From NCBI RefSeq assembly GCF_000720455.1, contig NZ_JOAK01000001.1, forward strand, positions 596,202 to 660,201: 64,000 bases of DNA, read 5' to 3'. Position numbers and translations under genes: made by a program. This DNA comes from Streptomyces virginiae. Its GTDB lineage: Bacteria > Actinomycetota > Actinomycetes > Streptomycetales > Streptomycetaceae. The notes under the pieces were generated by a model. It saw nothing but the letters and a program-made list of their open reading frames with translations, had not been told where the DNA came from and did not search any database. This document shows, one piece after another, positions 1 to 8,836 of this stretch (positions are counted from its first letter, which is position 1; every line of letters starts with the position of its first letter).

Positions 1-564
1 GATCTGCTCGTACAGACCCGGGTTGCCGACGACCTTGCCCGGGTGGACGTTGACGATGACCAGTCCGAGGCCGATGGAGCCGGCGCTCATCAGGACGAAG
101 TTCGCGAGGGCCTTCCAGCGGCTGCGCGGGTCCGGCAGCGCCTTGAACTCCGCCTGGTGGCGCAGGAGCAGCGCGAGGAGCACCGCCGCGATGACCACGC
201 CGATGACCGAGTGGCGGTAGGTGAACTGCGCGGCCGCGCCCGCGGGCAGCAGGACGACGGCGGCCCGCCAGGCGCGCCGCTTGTGCCGCTTGAGGCCGTG
301 GGCGAGCAGCAGGAGCAGTACGCCCGCGCTGATGGAGAGGGCGGCCGCGAACGGGCCGAGGGACCCGGGCAGCACCTCGGTGACCGCGTGGATCCGGCTG
401 TGCCGGAAACGCGGGAAGACACCCGCCGCGATGTCCAGAAGGCCGACGATCATGACGGCCGTACCTACCAGGCCGGGCACCGACTCCGGCTGTGGGCCTC
501 GGAGGATTCGGCGGACCCTGCTCGGAACCTGTCCCGACTTATCGCCATCTATCCTGCTAGACAT
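1..564 (-). CDS. Lysylphosphatidylglycerol synthase-type membrane protein, N-terminal part only
   Basis: I read this frame from the complementary strand: an ATG at 564 opens 188 codons that run off the left edge without a stop. The product starts MSSRIDGDKSG and holds about five hydrophobic helices (for example GLVGTAVMIVGLLDIAAGV and ALSISAGVLLLLLAHGL), separated by basic loops such as KRHKRRAW. This is the layout of the membrane half of actinobacterial phosphatidylglycerol lysyltransferases (MprF/LysX type), which transfer lysine from Lys-tRNA to phosphatidylglycerol and lower surface charge. The catalytic domain lies outside the window, so the assignment rests on the membrane domain only. 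It is divergent from the esterase at 717. Confidence 0.7.
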   Translation of the reverse strand, partial: MSSRIDGDKSGQVPSRVRRILRGPQPESVPGLVGTAVMIVGLLDIAAGVFPRFRHSRIHAVTEVLPGSLGPFAAALSISAGVLLLLLAHGLKRHKRRAWRAAVVLLPAGAAAQFTYRHSVIGVVIAAVLLALLLRHQAEFKALPDPRSRWKALANFVLMSAGSIGLGLVIVNVHPGKVVGNPGLYEQI

Positions 565-716
565 CGCTTCCCGTTGCTCCGCGAGAGATCATGTGGCCGA
601 AGGCCGCGACAGCCTCCGGTGTGTGGTGCGTCCCTTAGGACGACATCGACGGACAGCGGGTTCACTCTTCCGTCGGAAATTTCCAGTCCTGCCATCAGAA
701 AGTCGACTGACTGCTC

Positions 717-1826
717 ATGGGTCTCACCAGTAATACGGTCCTGGCGCTGGCCGTCCTCGCCGGTGTGCTGCTGTTCGCGGCCACCATCTGGTTCTGGCCG
801 AAGCTCTCGGGCCGCACCTGGCGTGCGTTCGCCGGCCGGATCGGGCTCCTGCTGGCGACCCAGCTGGCGCTGTTCTCGGCGGTGGGTCTCGCGGCCAACA
901 AGTCGTTCCTGTTCTACGGTTCCTGGGCCGACCTGTTCGGCCAGGAGACGTCGATGGGCAAGGTCGTCGACCACTCGATGAGCAGCAAGGACATCAAGGT
1001 CGTCGACAAGCAGAAGCTGGACGTCCCCGGTGGTGCCAAGCCCCAGGTGGGCGGTCAGATCCTGAAGGTTGCCATATCCGGCCAGAAGTCGAAGATAACG
1101 AGCCCCGGCTACGTGTGGCTCCCGCCGGAGTACTTCCAGCCGCAGCACAAGGACGAGAACTTCCCCGCGTCCATCGTCCTGACGGGCTACCCGGGCACCG
1201 CCGAGAACCTGATCAAAGGGCTCGACTACCCGATGAAGGCCTTCAGCCTGTCCAAGGCGGGCAAGATGAAGCCGATGATCCTGGTCATGCTGCGCCCGAC
1301 CGTGGCGCCGCCGCGGGACACCGAGTGCGTCGACATACCCGGCGGCCCGCAGACCGAGACCTTCTTCGGGGTGGACCTCCCGCAGGCCATCCAGGACACC
1401 TTCCGGGTCGGCAAGAAGCCCGAGAACATGGGCTTCATCGGCAATTCCACGGGTGGTTACTGCGCCCTGAAGATCGCCGCGCACTACCCGCAGACCTTCG
1501 GTGCCGCCGCGGGCCTGTCCGCGTACTACGACGCTCCGGACGACCCGACGACCGGTGACCTGTTCCACGGGGACGAGAAGCTGAAGAAGCGCGCGGACAT
1601 CCTGCACGTCATGGAGAACAAGAAGCCGGCCGGTACGTCCTTCCTCGTCACCAGCAGCGAGAAGGGCGAGCCGAACCTCGCGGACACCAAGAAGTTCATC
1701 AAGAAGGTGCAGGGCCCGGACCGGGTCTCCTCCATCATCCTCGACAGCGGTGGCCACAACTTCAACACGTGGCGCCGTGAGATCCCGCCGATGCTGATGT
1801 GGATGAGCGGCCGCATCCAGGCCTGA
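717..1826 (+). CDS. Membrane-anchored alpha/beta-hydrolase esterase (esterase D / antigen 85-like fold)
   Basis: The 369-residue protein starts with two hydrophobic helices (residues about 7-27 and 41-60), so the hydrolase domain is probably outside the membrane. The nucleophile motif is GNSTGG with Ser244, and SGGHNF near the C terminus supplies His347. The stretch LRPTVAPPRDTECVDIPGG fits the esterase D/mycolyltransferase-like superfamily. The substrate is unknown. Because it is divergent from an aminoacyl-phospholipid synthase-type gene, an envelope lipid or ester is a reasonable guess. No strong ribosome-binding site precedes the ATG. A bidirectional hairpin follows the stop. Confidence 0.75.
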   Translation: MGLTSNTVLALAVLAGVLLFAATIWFWPKLSGRTWRAFAGRIGLLLATQLALFSAVGLAANKSFLFYGSWADLFGQETSMGKVVDHSMSSKDIKVVDKQKLDVPGGAKPQVGGQILKVAISGQKSKITSPGYVWLPPEYFQPQHKDENFPASIVLTGYPGTAENLIKGLDYPMKAFSLSKAGKMKPMILVMLRPTVAPPRDTECVDIPGGPQTETFFGVDLPQAIQDTFRVGKKPENMGFIGNSTGGYCALKIAAHYPQTFGAAAGLSAYYDAPDDPTTGDLFHGDEKLKKRADILHVMENKKPAGTSFLVTSSEKGEPNLADTKKFIKKVQGPDRVSSIILDSGGHNFNTWRREIPPMLMWMSGRIQA

Positions 1827-1855
1827 CCGCCGGGCGGTACGGCCTGCGCAGAGAG

Positions 1856-1878
1856 GGGCCCGACCTCAGGTCGGGCCC
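1856..1878. terminator. Bidirectional hairpin terminator between esterase and opuCA
   Basis: GGGCCCGACCT (1856-1866) and AGGTCGGGCCC (1868-1878) form a perfect 11-bp inverted repeat around one base, followed on the plus strand by TTTCTC. It lies between the convergent esterase and opuCA genes. Confidence 0.8.
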
Positions 1879-1882
1879 TTTC

Positions 1883-2845
1883 TCATGCCTCCTGCAACTC
1901 CGCCCGGCGCAGCGCCCGGTGGATGTCCTGCGGGGTCAGTACGCCGGCCAGCTCGCCGGAGTCCGGGTCCGTCACGCCGATCCGCCCCGAGTCCTCCTGG
2001 AGCAGTGCGGCGAGGGCCTCGCGCAGCGTCGCGCCCAGCCGGACCGACACCGGTGGCGCCGTCCCGTCGGCCGGTGCCAGGTCGGCGGCCCCGACCGTGG
2101 TGACGGCGAGCCGCTTGAGTCCCCGGTCGGCGCCGACGAAGGAGGCCACGTACGGGGTGGCGGGCGCGCCGAGCACCGCCGCCGGGCGGGCGAACTGCTC
2201 GATGGTGCCCGTTCCGTAGACGGCGATGCGGTCGCCGAGCCGGATCGCCTCCTCCAGGTCGTGGGTGACCAGCAGGATCGTCTTGCGCACGGTCTTCTGC
2301 AGGGTCAGGAACTCGTTCTGGAGCCGCTCGCGGACCACCGGGTCCACCGCGCCGAAGGGTTCGTCCATCAGCAGCACCGGCGGGTCGGCGGCGAGCGCGC
2401 GCGCCACGCCGACGCGCTGGCGCTGCCCGCCCGACAGCTGCTCCGGGTACCGGCCGCCGTACACCGACGGGTCCAGCCCCACCAGTTCGAGCAGCTCGGC
2501 CGCCCGGGCGCGGGCCGCCGCCCTGGGGGTGCCGATCAGCTGCGGCACGGTCGCGGTGTTCTCCAGCACGGTCTTGTGCGGGAAGAGCCCGACCTGCTGG
2601 ATGACGTACCCGATCCGGCGGCGCAGCTCGACCGGGTCGGCGGCCGCGATGTCCTCGCCGCCCAGCAGGATCCGGCCGGACGTCGGGTCGATGAGCCGGT
2701 TGACCATCTTCATGGTGGTCGTCTTGCCGCAGCCGGACGGTCCGACGAGCGTGACCAGCTCTCCCTCCGCCACCTCGAAGGACAGGTCCTCGACGGCCGT
2801 CGTCCCGTCGGGGTAGCGCTTGGTCACATGCTCGAATCGGATCAC
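1883..2845 (-). CDS. opuCA: Compatible-solute ABC importer, ATPase subunit (OpuCA/ProV type)
   Basis: This ATPase powers uptake of glycine betaine, choline or similar solutes. Visible motifs are Walker A GPSGCGKTT, signature LSGGQRQRVGVARALA and Walker B PVLLMDEPFGAVD. The C terminus (VRLGATLREALAALLQ...GVLTPQDIHRAL) looks like a CBS-type regulatory domain, as in OpuCA/ProV proteins that sense osmolarity. I chose the GTG at 2845 (VIRFEHVTKRYPDG), which has GGGGAAAG eight bases upstream. A longer frame to 2917 exists but its extra residues are not family-like. It is divergent from the two permease genes and the binding protein, giving a complete importer. Confidence 0.9.
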   Translation of the reverse strand: MIRFEHVTKRYPDGTTAVEDLSFEVAEGELVTLVGPSGCGKTTTMKMVNRLIDPTSGRILLGGEDIAAADPVELRRRIGYVIQQVGLFPHKTVLENTATVPQLIGTPRAAARARAAELLELVGLDPSVYGGRYPEQLSGGQRQRVGVARALAADPPVLLMDEPFGAVDPVVRERLQNEFLTLQKTVRKTILLVTHDLEEAIRLGDRIAVYGTGTIEQFARPAAVLGAPATPYVASFVGADRGLKRLAVTTVGAADLAPADGTAPPVSVRLGATLREALAALLQEDSGRIGVTDPDSGELAGVLTPQDIHRALRRAELQEA

Positions 2846-2993
2846 GGACCCATCTTTCCCCACGGGCGTCGTCCGAATGTGAAGGGCGTGTTGCCCTCTG
2901 CGAAAGATTCCGGCCATCGGGACCGGCGGGGGTTAGGGTCGTTCAAGCCGATCGATCGAGCATATGTACGTTTCATGACGGGGGGTGAGGTAC

Positions 2994-3692
2994 ATGCCGG
3001 CACAGAACTGCCTGGTGGCGAACGACTGGATCTGCTGGGACTACGTCACCTCCCGTTCCCAGGAACTCACCGACGCCACCGTCGAACACGTGTGGATCAC
3101 CGGCGCGTCCGTCCTGATCGGCCTGGTCGTTTCCGTGCCGCTGGCCCTGCTGGCCCGCCGCGGCCGGAGCTGGGCGGCGCCCGTGCTCACCTTCACCACC
3201 CTGCTCTACACGGTCCCCTCGCTGGCCATGTTCTCCCTGCTGCTGCCCGTCTTCGGGCTGTCGGCGGCGCTGGTCGTCACCGGCCTGGTGCTGTACTCGC
3301 TGACCATCCTGGTCCGCAACGCGCTGGCCGGCCTGGAGGCCGTCCCCGAGGAGGTCCGGGAGGCCGCGCGGGGCATGGGCTACGGCCCCGGGCGGCTGCT
3401 GTGGCAGGTGGAACTGCCGCTGGCGCTGCCCGCGCTGCTCGCCGGCGTACGCATCGCCACGGTCTCGACGATCGCGCTGACCACGGTCGGCTCCATCGTC
3501 GGCAAGGGCGGCCTCGGCAACCTCATCGCCCCCGCGGTGAACAGCTCCTTCAAGGCGCAGGTGCTCACCGCCTCGGTGCTGTGCGTCCTGCTCGCGCTCG
3601 TCGCGGACCTGCTGCTGCTCGGCCTGCAGCGGCTGCTCACGCCGTGGACGCGGGCCGGCGCCCGCCCGGCCGCCCCGGCGAAGGGGGCCTGA
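2994..3692 (+). CDS. opuCB: Compatible-solute ABC importer, first permease (OpuCB/ProW type)
   Basis: This integral membrane permease has about five to six helices. The cytoplasmic EAA loop reads EEVREAARGMGYGPGRLLWQVELPLALPALLAG, which docks the ATPase. I prefer the ATG at 2994, with a G-rich ribosome-binding site at 2980-2985, over the in-frame GTG at 2985. Four bases separate its stop from the second permease, so the two are cotranscribed. Two different permeases plus one ATPase and one binding protein is the OpuC arrangement. Confidence 0.88.
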   Translation: MPAQNCLVANDWICWDYVTSRSQELTDATVEHVWITGASVLIGLVVSVPLALLARRGRSWAAPVLTFTTLLYTVPSLAMFSLLLPVFGLSAALVVTGLVLYSLTILVRNALAGLEAVPEEVREAARGMGYGPGRLLWQVELPLALPALLAGVRIATVSTIALTTVGSIVGKGGLGNLIAPAVNSSFKAQVLTASVLCVLLALVADLLLLGLQRLLTPWTRAGARPAAPAKGA

Positions 3693-3696
3693 CGGC

Positions 3697-4368
3697 ATGG
3701 GCGTGGTGGGAGGGGCCTGGGACTGGCTCGCGAACGGAGCCAACTGGGCCGGAGAGAACGGCGTCTGGCACCGGCTCGGCGAACACGTCTACGTCAGCGG
3801 GCTCGCGCTGGCCATCGCCTGTGCGATCGCGCTGCCGGTCGGCCTGTACCTCGGCCACCTCGGCCGGGGCGGCACCCTCGCGGTGAACGTCTCCAACGTG
3901 GGCCGCGCGGTCCCGGTCTTCGCGGTGCTGGCGCTCTTCATGGTCTCCCCGCTGCGCAACGCGGGATATGTGCCGACCGTCGCCGCCCTCGTACTGTTCG
4001 CCGTCCCGCCCCTGCTGACGAACGCGTACGTCGGCATGCGCGAGGTGGACCGCTCGGTCGTGGAGGCCGCCCGCGGGATGGGCATGTCCGGCGGGCAGCT
4101 CTTCTGGCGGGTGGAACTGCCGCTCGCGCGCGGCCTGGTGATGACCGGGCTGCGGTCGGGCTCCGTGCAGGTCATCGCCACGGCCACGATCGCCGCCATG
4201 GTCGGCCAGGGCGGCCTGGGCCGGATCATCACCGCCGGTTTCAACACCTACAACACCCCGCAGGTCGTCGCCGGAGCCCTGCTCGTGGCCGCCCTGGCCC
4301 TGCTGGTGGAGGGTGTGCTGGTGGCGGCGGACCGGCTGCTGCCCCGGACCGGTGCGGCCCACCGCTGA
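3697..4368 (+). CDS. opuCD: Compatible-solute ABC importer, second permease (OpuCD/ProW type)
   Basis: This is the second permease of the importer, 223 residues. Its EAA loop is VVEAARGMGMSGGQLFWRVELPLARG. Hydrophobic helices cover most of residues 30-215. The start lies four bases after opuCB, so translation is probably coupled. The sequence is similar to opuCB in the loop region, as expected for a heterodimeric permease pair. The gap to the binding-protein gene (4369-4419) is strikingly pyrimidine-rich. Confidence 0.88.
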   Translation: MGVVGGAWDWLANGANWAGENGVWHRLGEHVYVSGLALAIACAIALPVGLYLGHLGRGGTLAVNVSNVGRAVPVFAVLALFMVSPLRNAGYVPTVAALVLFAVPPLLTNAYVGMREVDRSVVEAARGMGMSGGQLFWRVELPLARGLVMTGLRSGSVQVIATATIAAMVGQGGLGRIITAGFNTYNTPQVVAGALLVAALALLVEGVLVAADRLLPRTGAAHR

Positions 4369-4419
4369 TTCCCCTCCCCTCTTCCCCCTTCCCCTTCCTC
4401 CCTCGAACGGAGCAACTCC

Positions 4420-5397
4420 ATGACCAAGACCACGCGCGTCCTCGGCGCGTCCCTGGGCGCGCTGGCCCTGACGGTGTCGCTGGCCGCGTGCGGCGGTGAC
4501 AGCCTGGAGAAGAGCAAGGACGGCGGCTCCTCCGCCCCGGCCGCCGACGGCAAGGGCAGCCTGGTGATCGGCGCGGCCGGGTTCACCGAGTCCAACGTGC
4601 TGGCGGAGCTGTACGCGCAGGTCCTGAAGGACGCGGGCTACAGCACGTCCGTCAAGACGGTCAACAACCGCGAGCTGTACGAGCCGTCGCTGGAGAAGGG
4701 CGAGATCGACGTCGTCCCGGAGTACGCGGCCACCCTCGCGGAGTTCCTCAACGCCAAGGTGAACGGGCCGAAGGCGCCCGAGGAGAAGCCGGTCGCCTCC
4801 AGCGACGTCGCGGCGACGGTGGCGGGCCTGGAGAAGCTCGCGGCCCCGCTCGGCCTGAAGGTGCTGCCGGCGGGCGCCGCGGTCGACCAGAACGCATTCG
4901 CGGTGACCAGGGAATTCGCCGAGAAGAACAACCTCAAGTCGCTTTCCGATCTTGGTAAGTCGGGGCTGAAGGTGAAGATCGCGGCCGGTGACGAATGCGC
5001 CGTGCGCCCCTTCTGCGGCCCCGGGCTGACCAAGACATACGGAATTCAAGTTTCCGGTGTGGACCCGAAGGGCGTCGGCACCCCGCAGGCCAAGCAGGCC
5101 GTCAAGGACGGCGTCGACCAGCTCGTGCTCACCACGACCACGGACGCCACCCTCGACAGCTTCGGCCTGGTCCTGCTGGAGGACGACAAGAAGCTCCAGA
5201 ACGCGGACAACGTCCTCCCGGTGGTCAACGCCAAGGACGCCGGAGCCCCCGAGATCGCGGCCGCCCTCGACAAGCTGACCAAGGTCCTCACGACCGCCGA
5301 TCTGGTCGACCTGAACCGGAAGGTGGACGCCGAGCGCGCCAAGCCCGCCGACGTCGCGAAGAGCTACCTGGAGTCGAAGGGCCTTCTGAAGAAGTAG
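4420..5397 (+). CDS. opuCC: Compatible-solute ABC importer, substrate-binding lipoprotein (OpuCC/OsmF type)
   Basis: The N terminus is a lipoprotein signal (VLGASLGALALTVSLAACGG) with Cys at the lipobox LAAC, so the mature protein is tethered outside the membrane. The body has the OpuAC/OsmF-type fold: VIGAAGFTESNVLAELYAQ at the start of the mature domain and NRELYEPSLEKGEIDVVPEY, a segment typical of quaternary-ammonium-binding proteins. It delivers choline, betaine or a related solute to the two permeases just upstream. The ribosome-binding site is GGAGC ahead of the ATG at 4420. The exact substrate cannot be read from sequence. Confidence 0.88.
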   Translation: MTKTTRVLGASLGALALTVSLAACGGDSLEKSKDGGSSAPAADGKGSLVIGAAGFTESNVLAELYAQVLKDAGYSTSVKTVNNRELYEPSLEKGEIDVVPEYAATLAEFLNAKVNGPKAPEEKPVASSDVAATVAGLEKLAAPLGLKVLPAGAAVDQNAFAVTREFAEKNNLKSLSDLGKSGLKVKIAAGDECAVRPFCGPGLTKTYGIQVSGVDPKGVGTPQAKQAVKDGVDQLVLTTTTDATLDSFGLVLLEDDKKLQNADNVLPVVNAKDAGAPEIAAALDKLTKVLTTADLVDLNRKVDAERAKPADVAKSYLESKGLLKK

Positions 5398-5494
5398 TGC
5401 CTACTGGTTGGTGGAGGAATGTGGGGTAACTGCCCGGGAACAGATTGCCGGGTGGGTATCCCACACGACCTCTACTCCCTGTAAATTTCAGGCC

Positions 5495-6493
5495 ATGCCC
5501 CGAGGACGCCACCGCAATCCCGAACCCCTGCACCGGCTGCTCGCTCCGTCGGCCGTCGCCGCCGTCTCCGTGGCCGGCGCCGGCTCGGCCTGGCTGCTGG
5601 CCGGCCCCGAAGACACGACGGCGCTGAGGCTGCTCGTGGCCCTCGCCGCGGCCGCCGGGATCGCCGGCGCCGTCATGATGCGGTCCTGGGACCGTGCGGC
5701 GGGCCGCCGGGTCGCGGAACTGGCCCGCGAGCGGGTCAAGGACGAGTGGCGGACCGACGAGCGGATAGCCGAGCTGGAGTCCGACCTCGAAGAGGCCCGG
5801 ATGCTGCGCGGCAGGCTCGACGCCAAGCTGCGCGCCAAGCGCGTCGAACTGGCGGGCCTGCGGGGCGAGCACGCGGCCCTGCTGCGCCGGTACGCGACGG
5901 CCGAGACCGAGCGCGCCAGCGCCCTGGAGAAGCGGCGGCTGCTGGCCATCGAGGCCGCCGCGGCCCCGGCGCCGACGGACACCAAGCAGCTCCCGGCCGT
6001 CTCGGAGGAGCGCACCTCGGCGGGCGCGCCCACCTCCCTCGGCTACGCACGGGCCCACGCGGCCATGGCCGCGCTGGCCCGCAAGGCGCAGGAGCGGGCG
6101 CTGCCCAAGGCGCGGGCCGTGGGCGAGCTGCCCACGGTGCCGCCGGCCACCTCCGGCTCCGTCCCGGCCCGCCGCCCGGCGGCCGCCGTGGCCCCGTACG
6201 CGGCCCAGCGGCGTACGGCCTCCCGCGTCGAGGGCGGCTTCGACTTCTTCGGCACCAAGAACTCGGCGCAGGCGCGCGCGGCGATCGAGGCGGTCCAGAA
6301 CGAGGACCTGGCCGACGTGGTGGGTGCCGAGGCCCTCGCCGTGCACAAGGCGGAGTCCGACCGGGAGACGGCCGAGCCGGAGTTCAAGCCGCCGACCGAG
6401 GAGACCCGCGCGGTGGGCCAGGTCATCGACCTGACGGCCCACGACGAGACCGAGCCGATCGACGTGGTCCGCCTGCGCACCGCGATCTCGTAG
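5495..6493 (+). CDS. Membrane protein with coiled coil, unknown function
   Basis: I place the start at the ATG at 5495 (MPRGRHRNPEPLHRLLAPS), seven bases after a TAAATT box, which suggests a leaderless transcript. An upstream in-frame extension to 5408 lacks plausible coding character. Two hydrophobic helices (about residues 18-34 and 44-60) are followed by a strong coiled coil (RVAELARERVKDEWRTDERI through LEKRRLLAIEA, about residues 68-155). A Pro/Ala-rich linker and an acidic C terminus follow. I recognise it only as a conserved Streptomyces hypothetical. No enzymatic motif is visible. Confidence 0.75.
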   Translation: MPRGRHRNPEPLHRLLAPSAVAAVSVAGAGSAWLLAGPEDTTALRLLVALAAAAGIAGAVMMRSWDRAAGRRVAELARERVKDEWRTDERIAELESDLEEARMLRGRLDAKLRAKRVELAGLRGEHAALLRRYATAETERASALEKRRLLAIEAAAAPAPTDTKQLPAVSEERTSAGAPTSLGYARAHAAMAALARKAQERALPKARAVGELPTVPPATSGSVPARRPAAAVAPYAAQRRTASRVEGGFDFFGTKNSAQARAAIEAVQNEDLADVVGAEALAVHKAESDRETAEPEFKPPTEETRAVGQVIDLTAHDETEPIDVVRLRTAIS

Positions 6494-6501
6494 CGGCCTG
6501 A

Positions 6502-6717
6502 TCAGAAGAGCGGCAGCTGCCCGGGGAATTCGGGCAGGACGAAGCCGTCCAGCGTCGGCGCGGCGGCGCCGAGCACCACCCGGGCCCGGGATCCGGGGCA
6601 GGACACCAGGTCCGCGCGGTCCCGCGGGGCGGGAGGGTCGTGGCGGGCGATACGGCCCGCGGTGACGGCGCAGTCGCGGCCGCAGACGGGGCAGGCCCGG
6701 CGGGGGGAGTGGGACAT
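6502..6717 (-). CDS. Small cysteine-rich protein, probable zinc ribbon
   Basis: A 71-residue product from the ATG at 6717 (MSHSPRRACPVCGRDCAV). CPVCGRDC near the N terminus and a later SCPGSR give four cysteines that could hold zinc. The protein ends in GQLPLF. It lies immediately downstream of nat on the same strand and could be cotranscribed with it. Function unknown. Confidence 0.6.
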   Translation of the reverse strand: MSHSPRRACPVCGRDCAVTAGRIARHDPPAPRDRADLVSCPGSRARVVLGAAAPTLDGFVLPEFPGQLPLF

Positions 6718-6747
6718 GCCGCCAAGTCTGCCCTGCCGTACCGACAA

Positions 6748-7617
6748 TCAGTCCCGCACGCCCTGCGCGGTCCGCCGCTCCGCCAGCCAGACCTCGTGCG
6801 TCCGCTCCACCCGGGCCCACAGGGCGGCCCGGTCGGCGGGCGTCAGGTCGTCCGTGGCCCGGCCGAAGTCCTCCAGGACCTCGAAGAGGTCCTCCGGCCC
6901 GGACAGCACCCGCTCGCCCGTCTGCTTCCCGCGCTCCGTACGGATCAGGACCTTGCCGCGCAGGCCGTCCGTGCCCTCCGCGTCGCGCCGGAACACCGCG
7001 AAGGTCCGTACGAACGGCGACTCCGTGTCGGTGGACAGCCACGCGTGCATCGCTTCGAAGTCGGCCGTCCGCGCCGGGGCGTCGCGGAAGTTCATCCGTC
7101 GCGCCCCGCCGGACGAGGCGAAGAAGGACCAGCCGGGGCCTTCGCCCTCCAGCGGCTCCAGCCGTGCCAGGGAGTAGGCGAAACCATTCTGCTCGTAGGT
7201 GCCCGCGCGCAGCGGCAGCGGATCGTACGGGCCCATGTCCCCGAGCCCGGCGTCCACCCAGTACTCCGCGCCCTCGACGCGGACGGTCAGGACGAGGTGG
7301 TCGCCCCGGACCGCGCGCGAGGCGGCGTCGGCGCTGACGGCGCCGACGTGGCGGGTCACGTCGTAGCCCAGGGCTTCGAGGAGCGCCCCGAACGCCCCGT
7401 TGAGGTGGAAGCAGTAGCCGCCCCGGCCGGCGGTGAACCGCCGCACGGACAGCTCGGGGTCGATGCCCGGCGGCCGGCCGAGCTGGATGTCGACGTTCTC
7501 GTAGGGGATGCGCTCCAGGTGCGCGCGCTGGAGCGCGAACAGCCCGGCGGCGCTGGGCGCGCCGGGGTCGGCGACGCCGAGGCGGCGCAGGTAGCCGTCG
7601 AAGAAGTCTGAGGTCAT
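6748..7617 (-). CDS. nat: Arylamine N-acetyltransferase
   Basis: This enzyme moves acetyl from acetyl-CoA to arylamines or hydrazines through a cysteine intermediate. The full catalytic triad is visible: Cys69 in RGGYCFHLN, His107 in GDHLVL and Asp122 in VDAGLGD. The length (289 residues) and the N-terminal signature LQRAHLERIPYENVDI are typical of the NAT family. In actinomycetes such proteins detoxify aromatic amines or act as amide synthases in pathways such as rifamycin. No biosynthetic cluster is adjacent here, so a general xenobiotic role is more likely. It starts at the ATG at 7617. Confidence 0.93.
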   Translation of the reverse strand: MTSDFFDGYLRRLGVADPGAPSAAGLFALQRAHLERIPYENVDIQLGRPPGIDPELSVRRFTAGRGGYCFHLNGAFGALLEALGYDVTRHVGAVSADAASRAVRGDHLVLTVRVEGAEYWVDAGLGDMGPYDPLPLRAGTYEQNGFAYSLARLEPLEGEGPGWSFFASSGGARRMNFRDAPARTADFEAMHAWLSTDTESPFVRTFAVFRRDAEGTDGLRGKVLIRTERGKQTGERVLSGPEDLFEVLEDFGRATDDLTPADRAALWARVERTHEVWLAERRTAQGVRD

Positions 7618-7662
7618 CCGGCCACGCTACGCGCGGAGGCCTTTACTCCCTTTGAATTACGG

Positions 7663-8805
7663 CTACTTGTCGATGTCGCCGACGACGAAGAACAGTGAGC
7701 CCAGGATCGACACCATGTCCGCGACCAGCTGCCCCGGCAGCAGGACCGCCAGCGCCTGGATGTTGTTGTAGGAGGCGCTGCGCAGCTTCAGCCGGTACGG
7801 GGTCTTCTCGCCCTTCGAGACCAGGTAGTAGCCGTTGATGCCCAGCGGGTTCTCGGTCCAGGCGTAGGTGTGGCCCTCGGGCGCCTTCAAGACCTTGGGC
7901 AGGCGCTGGTTGACCGGGCCCGGCGGGAGGCCGTCCATCCGGTCCAGGCAGGCCACGGCGAGGTCGAGGGAGTTGTGGGTCTGCTCCAGCAGGCACTCGA
8001 AGCGGGCCAGGCAGTCGCCCTCGGTGCGGGTGACCACCTTCAGGACGTCCTGGAGCTCGCCGTAGGCCAGGTACGGCTCGTCGCGGCGCAGGTCGAAGTC
8101 GACGCCGGAGGCGCGGGCGATCGGGCCGGAGACCCCGTACGCGTGCACCGCCTCGGCGGACAGGACCCCCACGCCGCGGGTGCGGCCGCGGAAGATCTCG
8201 TTGCCGTGGACCAGCTTGTCGTAGACGTCCATCCGGGTGCGGACGTCGGCGATGGCGGCGCGGGCCCGGCCGAGCCAGCCGGCCGGGAGGTCCTCCTTGA
8301 GGCCGCCGACGCGGTTGAACATGTAGTGCATGCGGCCGCCGGAGATCTCCTCCATGACGGCCTGGAGTTCCTCGCGCTCACGGAACGCGTGGAAGATCGG
8401 GGTGATACCACCCAGTTCGAGCGGGTACGAACCGAGGAACATCAGGTGGTTCAGCACCCGGTTCAGCTCGGCGAGCAGCGTCCGCATCCACACGGCCCGC
8501 TCGGGGACCTCCATGCCGAGCATCCGCTCGACCGCCATGACCACGCCGAGCTCGTTGGAGAACGCGGACAGCCAGTCGTGGCGGTTCGCGAGCATCACGA
8601 TCTGCCGGTAGTCACGGGCCTCGAAGAGCTTCTCCGCGCCGCGGTGCATGTAGCCGACCACCGGCTCGGCGCTGGCGATCCGCTCGCCGTCCAGGACGAG
8701 GCGCAGGCGCAGCACGCCGTGCGTGGAAGGGTGCTGGGGGCCGATGTTGAGCACCATGTCGGTGCTCTCCGCCGCGCCGCCGATGCCGACCGTGGTCTCC
8801 GTCAT
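7663..8805 (-). CDS. nuoD2: Stand-alone NADH-quinone oxidoreductase subunit D-like protein (orphan NuoD)
   Basis: The 380-residue protein aligns along its length with NuoD/49-kDa subunit ([52 protein letters not shown], the C-terminal VVGDIDK). No other nuo gene is nearby, so it is a paralogue of the one in a full nuo operon. His29 corresponds to the quinone-site His (bovine His59). Arg55 corresponds to bovine Arg85, the residue methylated in complex I. Position 78, where canonical proteins have the quinone-binding Tyr (bovine Tyr108), is Trp (NRHDWLSAF). The partner is unknown; it could modulate complex I or join an alternative complex. Confidence 0.88.
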   Translation of the reverse strand: MTETTVGIGGAAESTDMVLNIGPQHPSTHGVLRLRLVLDGERIASAEPVVGYMHRGAEKLFEARDYRQIVMLANRHDWLSAFSNELGVVMAVERMLGMEVPERAVWMRTLLAELNRVLNHLMFLGSYPLELGGITPIFHAFREREELQAVMEEISGGRMHYMFNRVGGLKEDLPAGWLGRARAAIADVRTRMDVYDKLVHGNEIFRGRTRGVGVLSAEAVHAYGVSGPIARASGVDFDLRRDEPYLAYGELQDVLKVVTRTEGDCLARFECLLEQTHNSLDLAVACLDRMDGLPPGPVNQRLPKVLKAPEGHTYAWTENPLGINGYYLVSKGEKTPYRLKLRSASYNNIQALAVLLPGQLVADMVSILGSLFFVVGDIDK

Positions 8806-8836
8806 GCGGGCATTGTCTCAGTCCTAAGGTGGGGGA

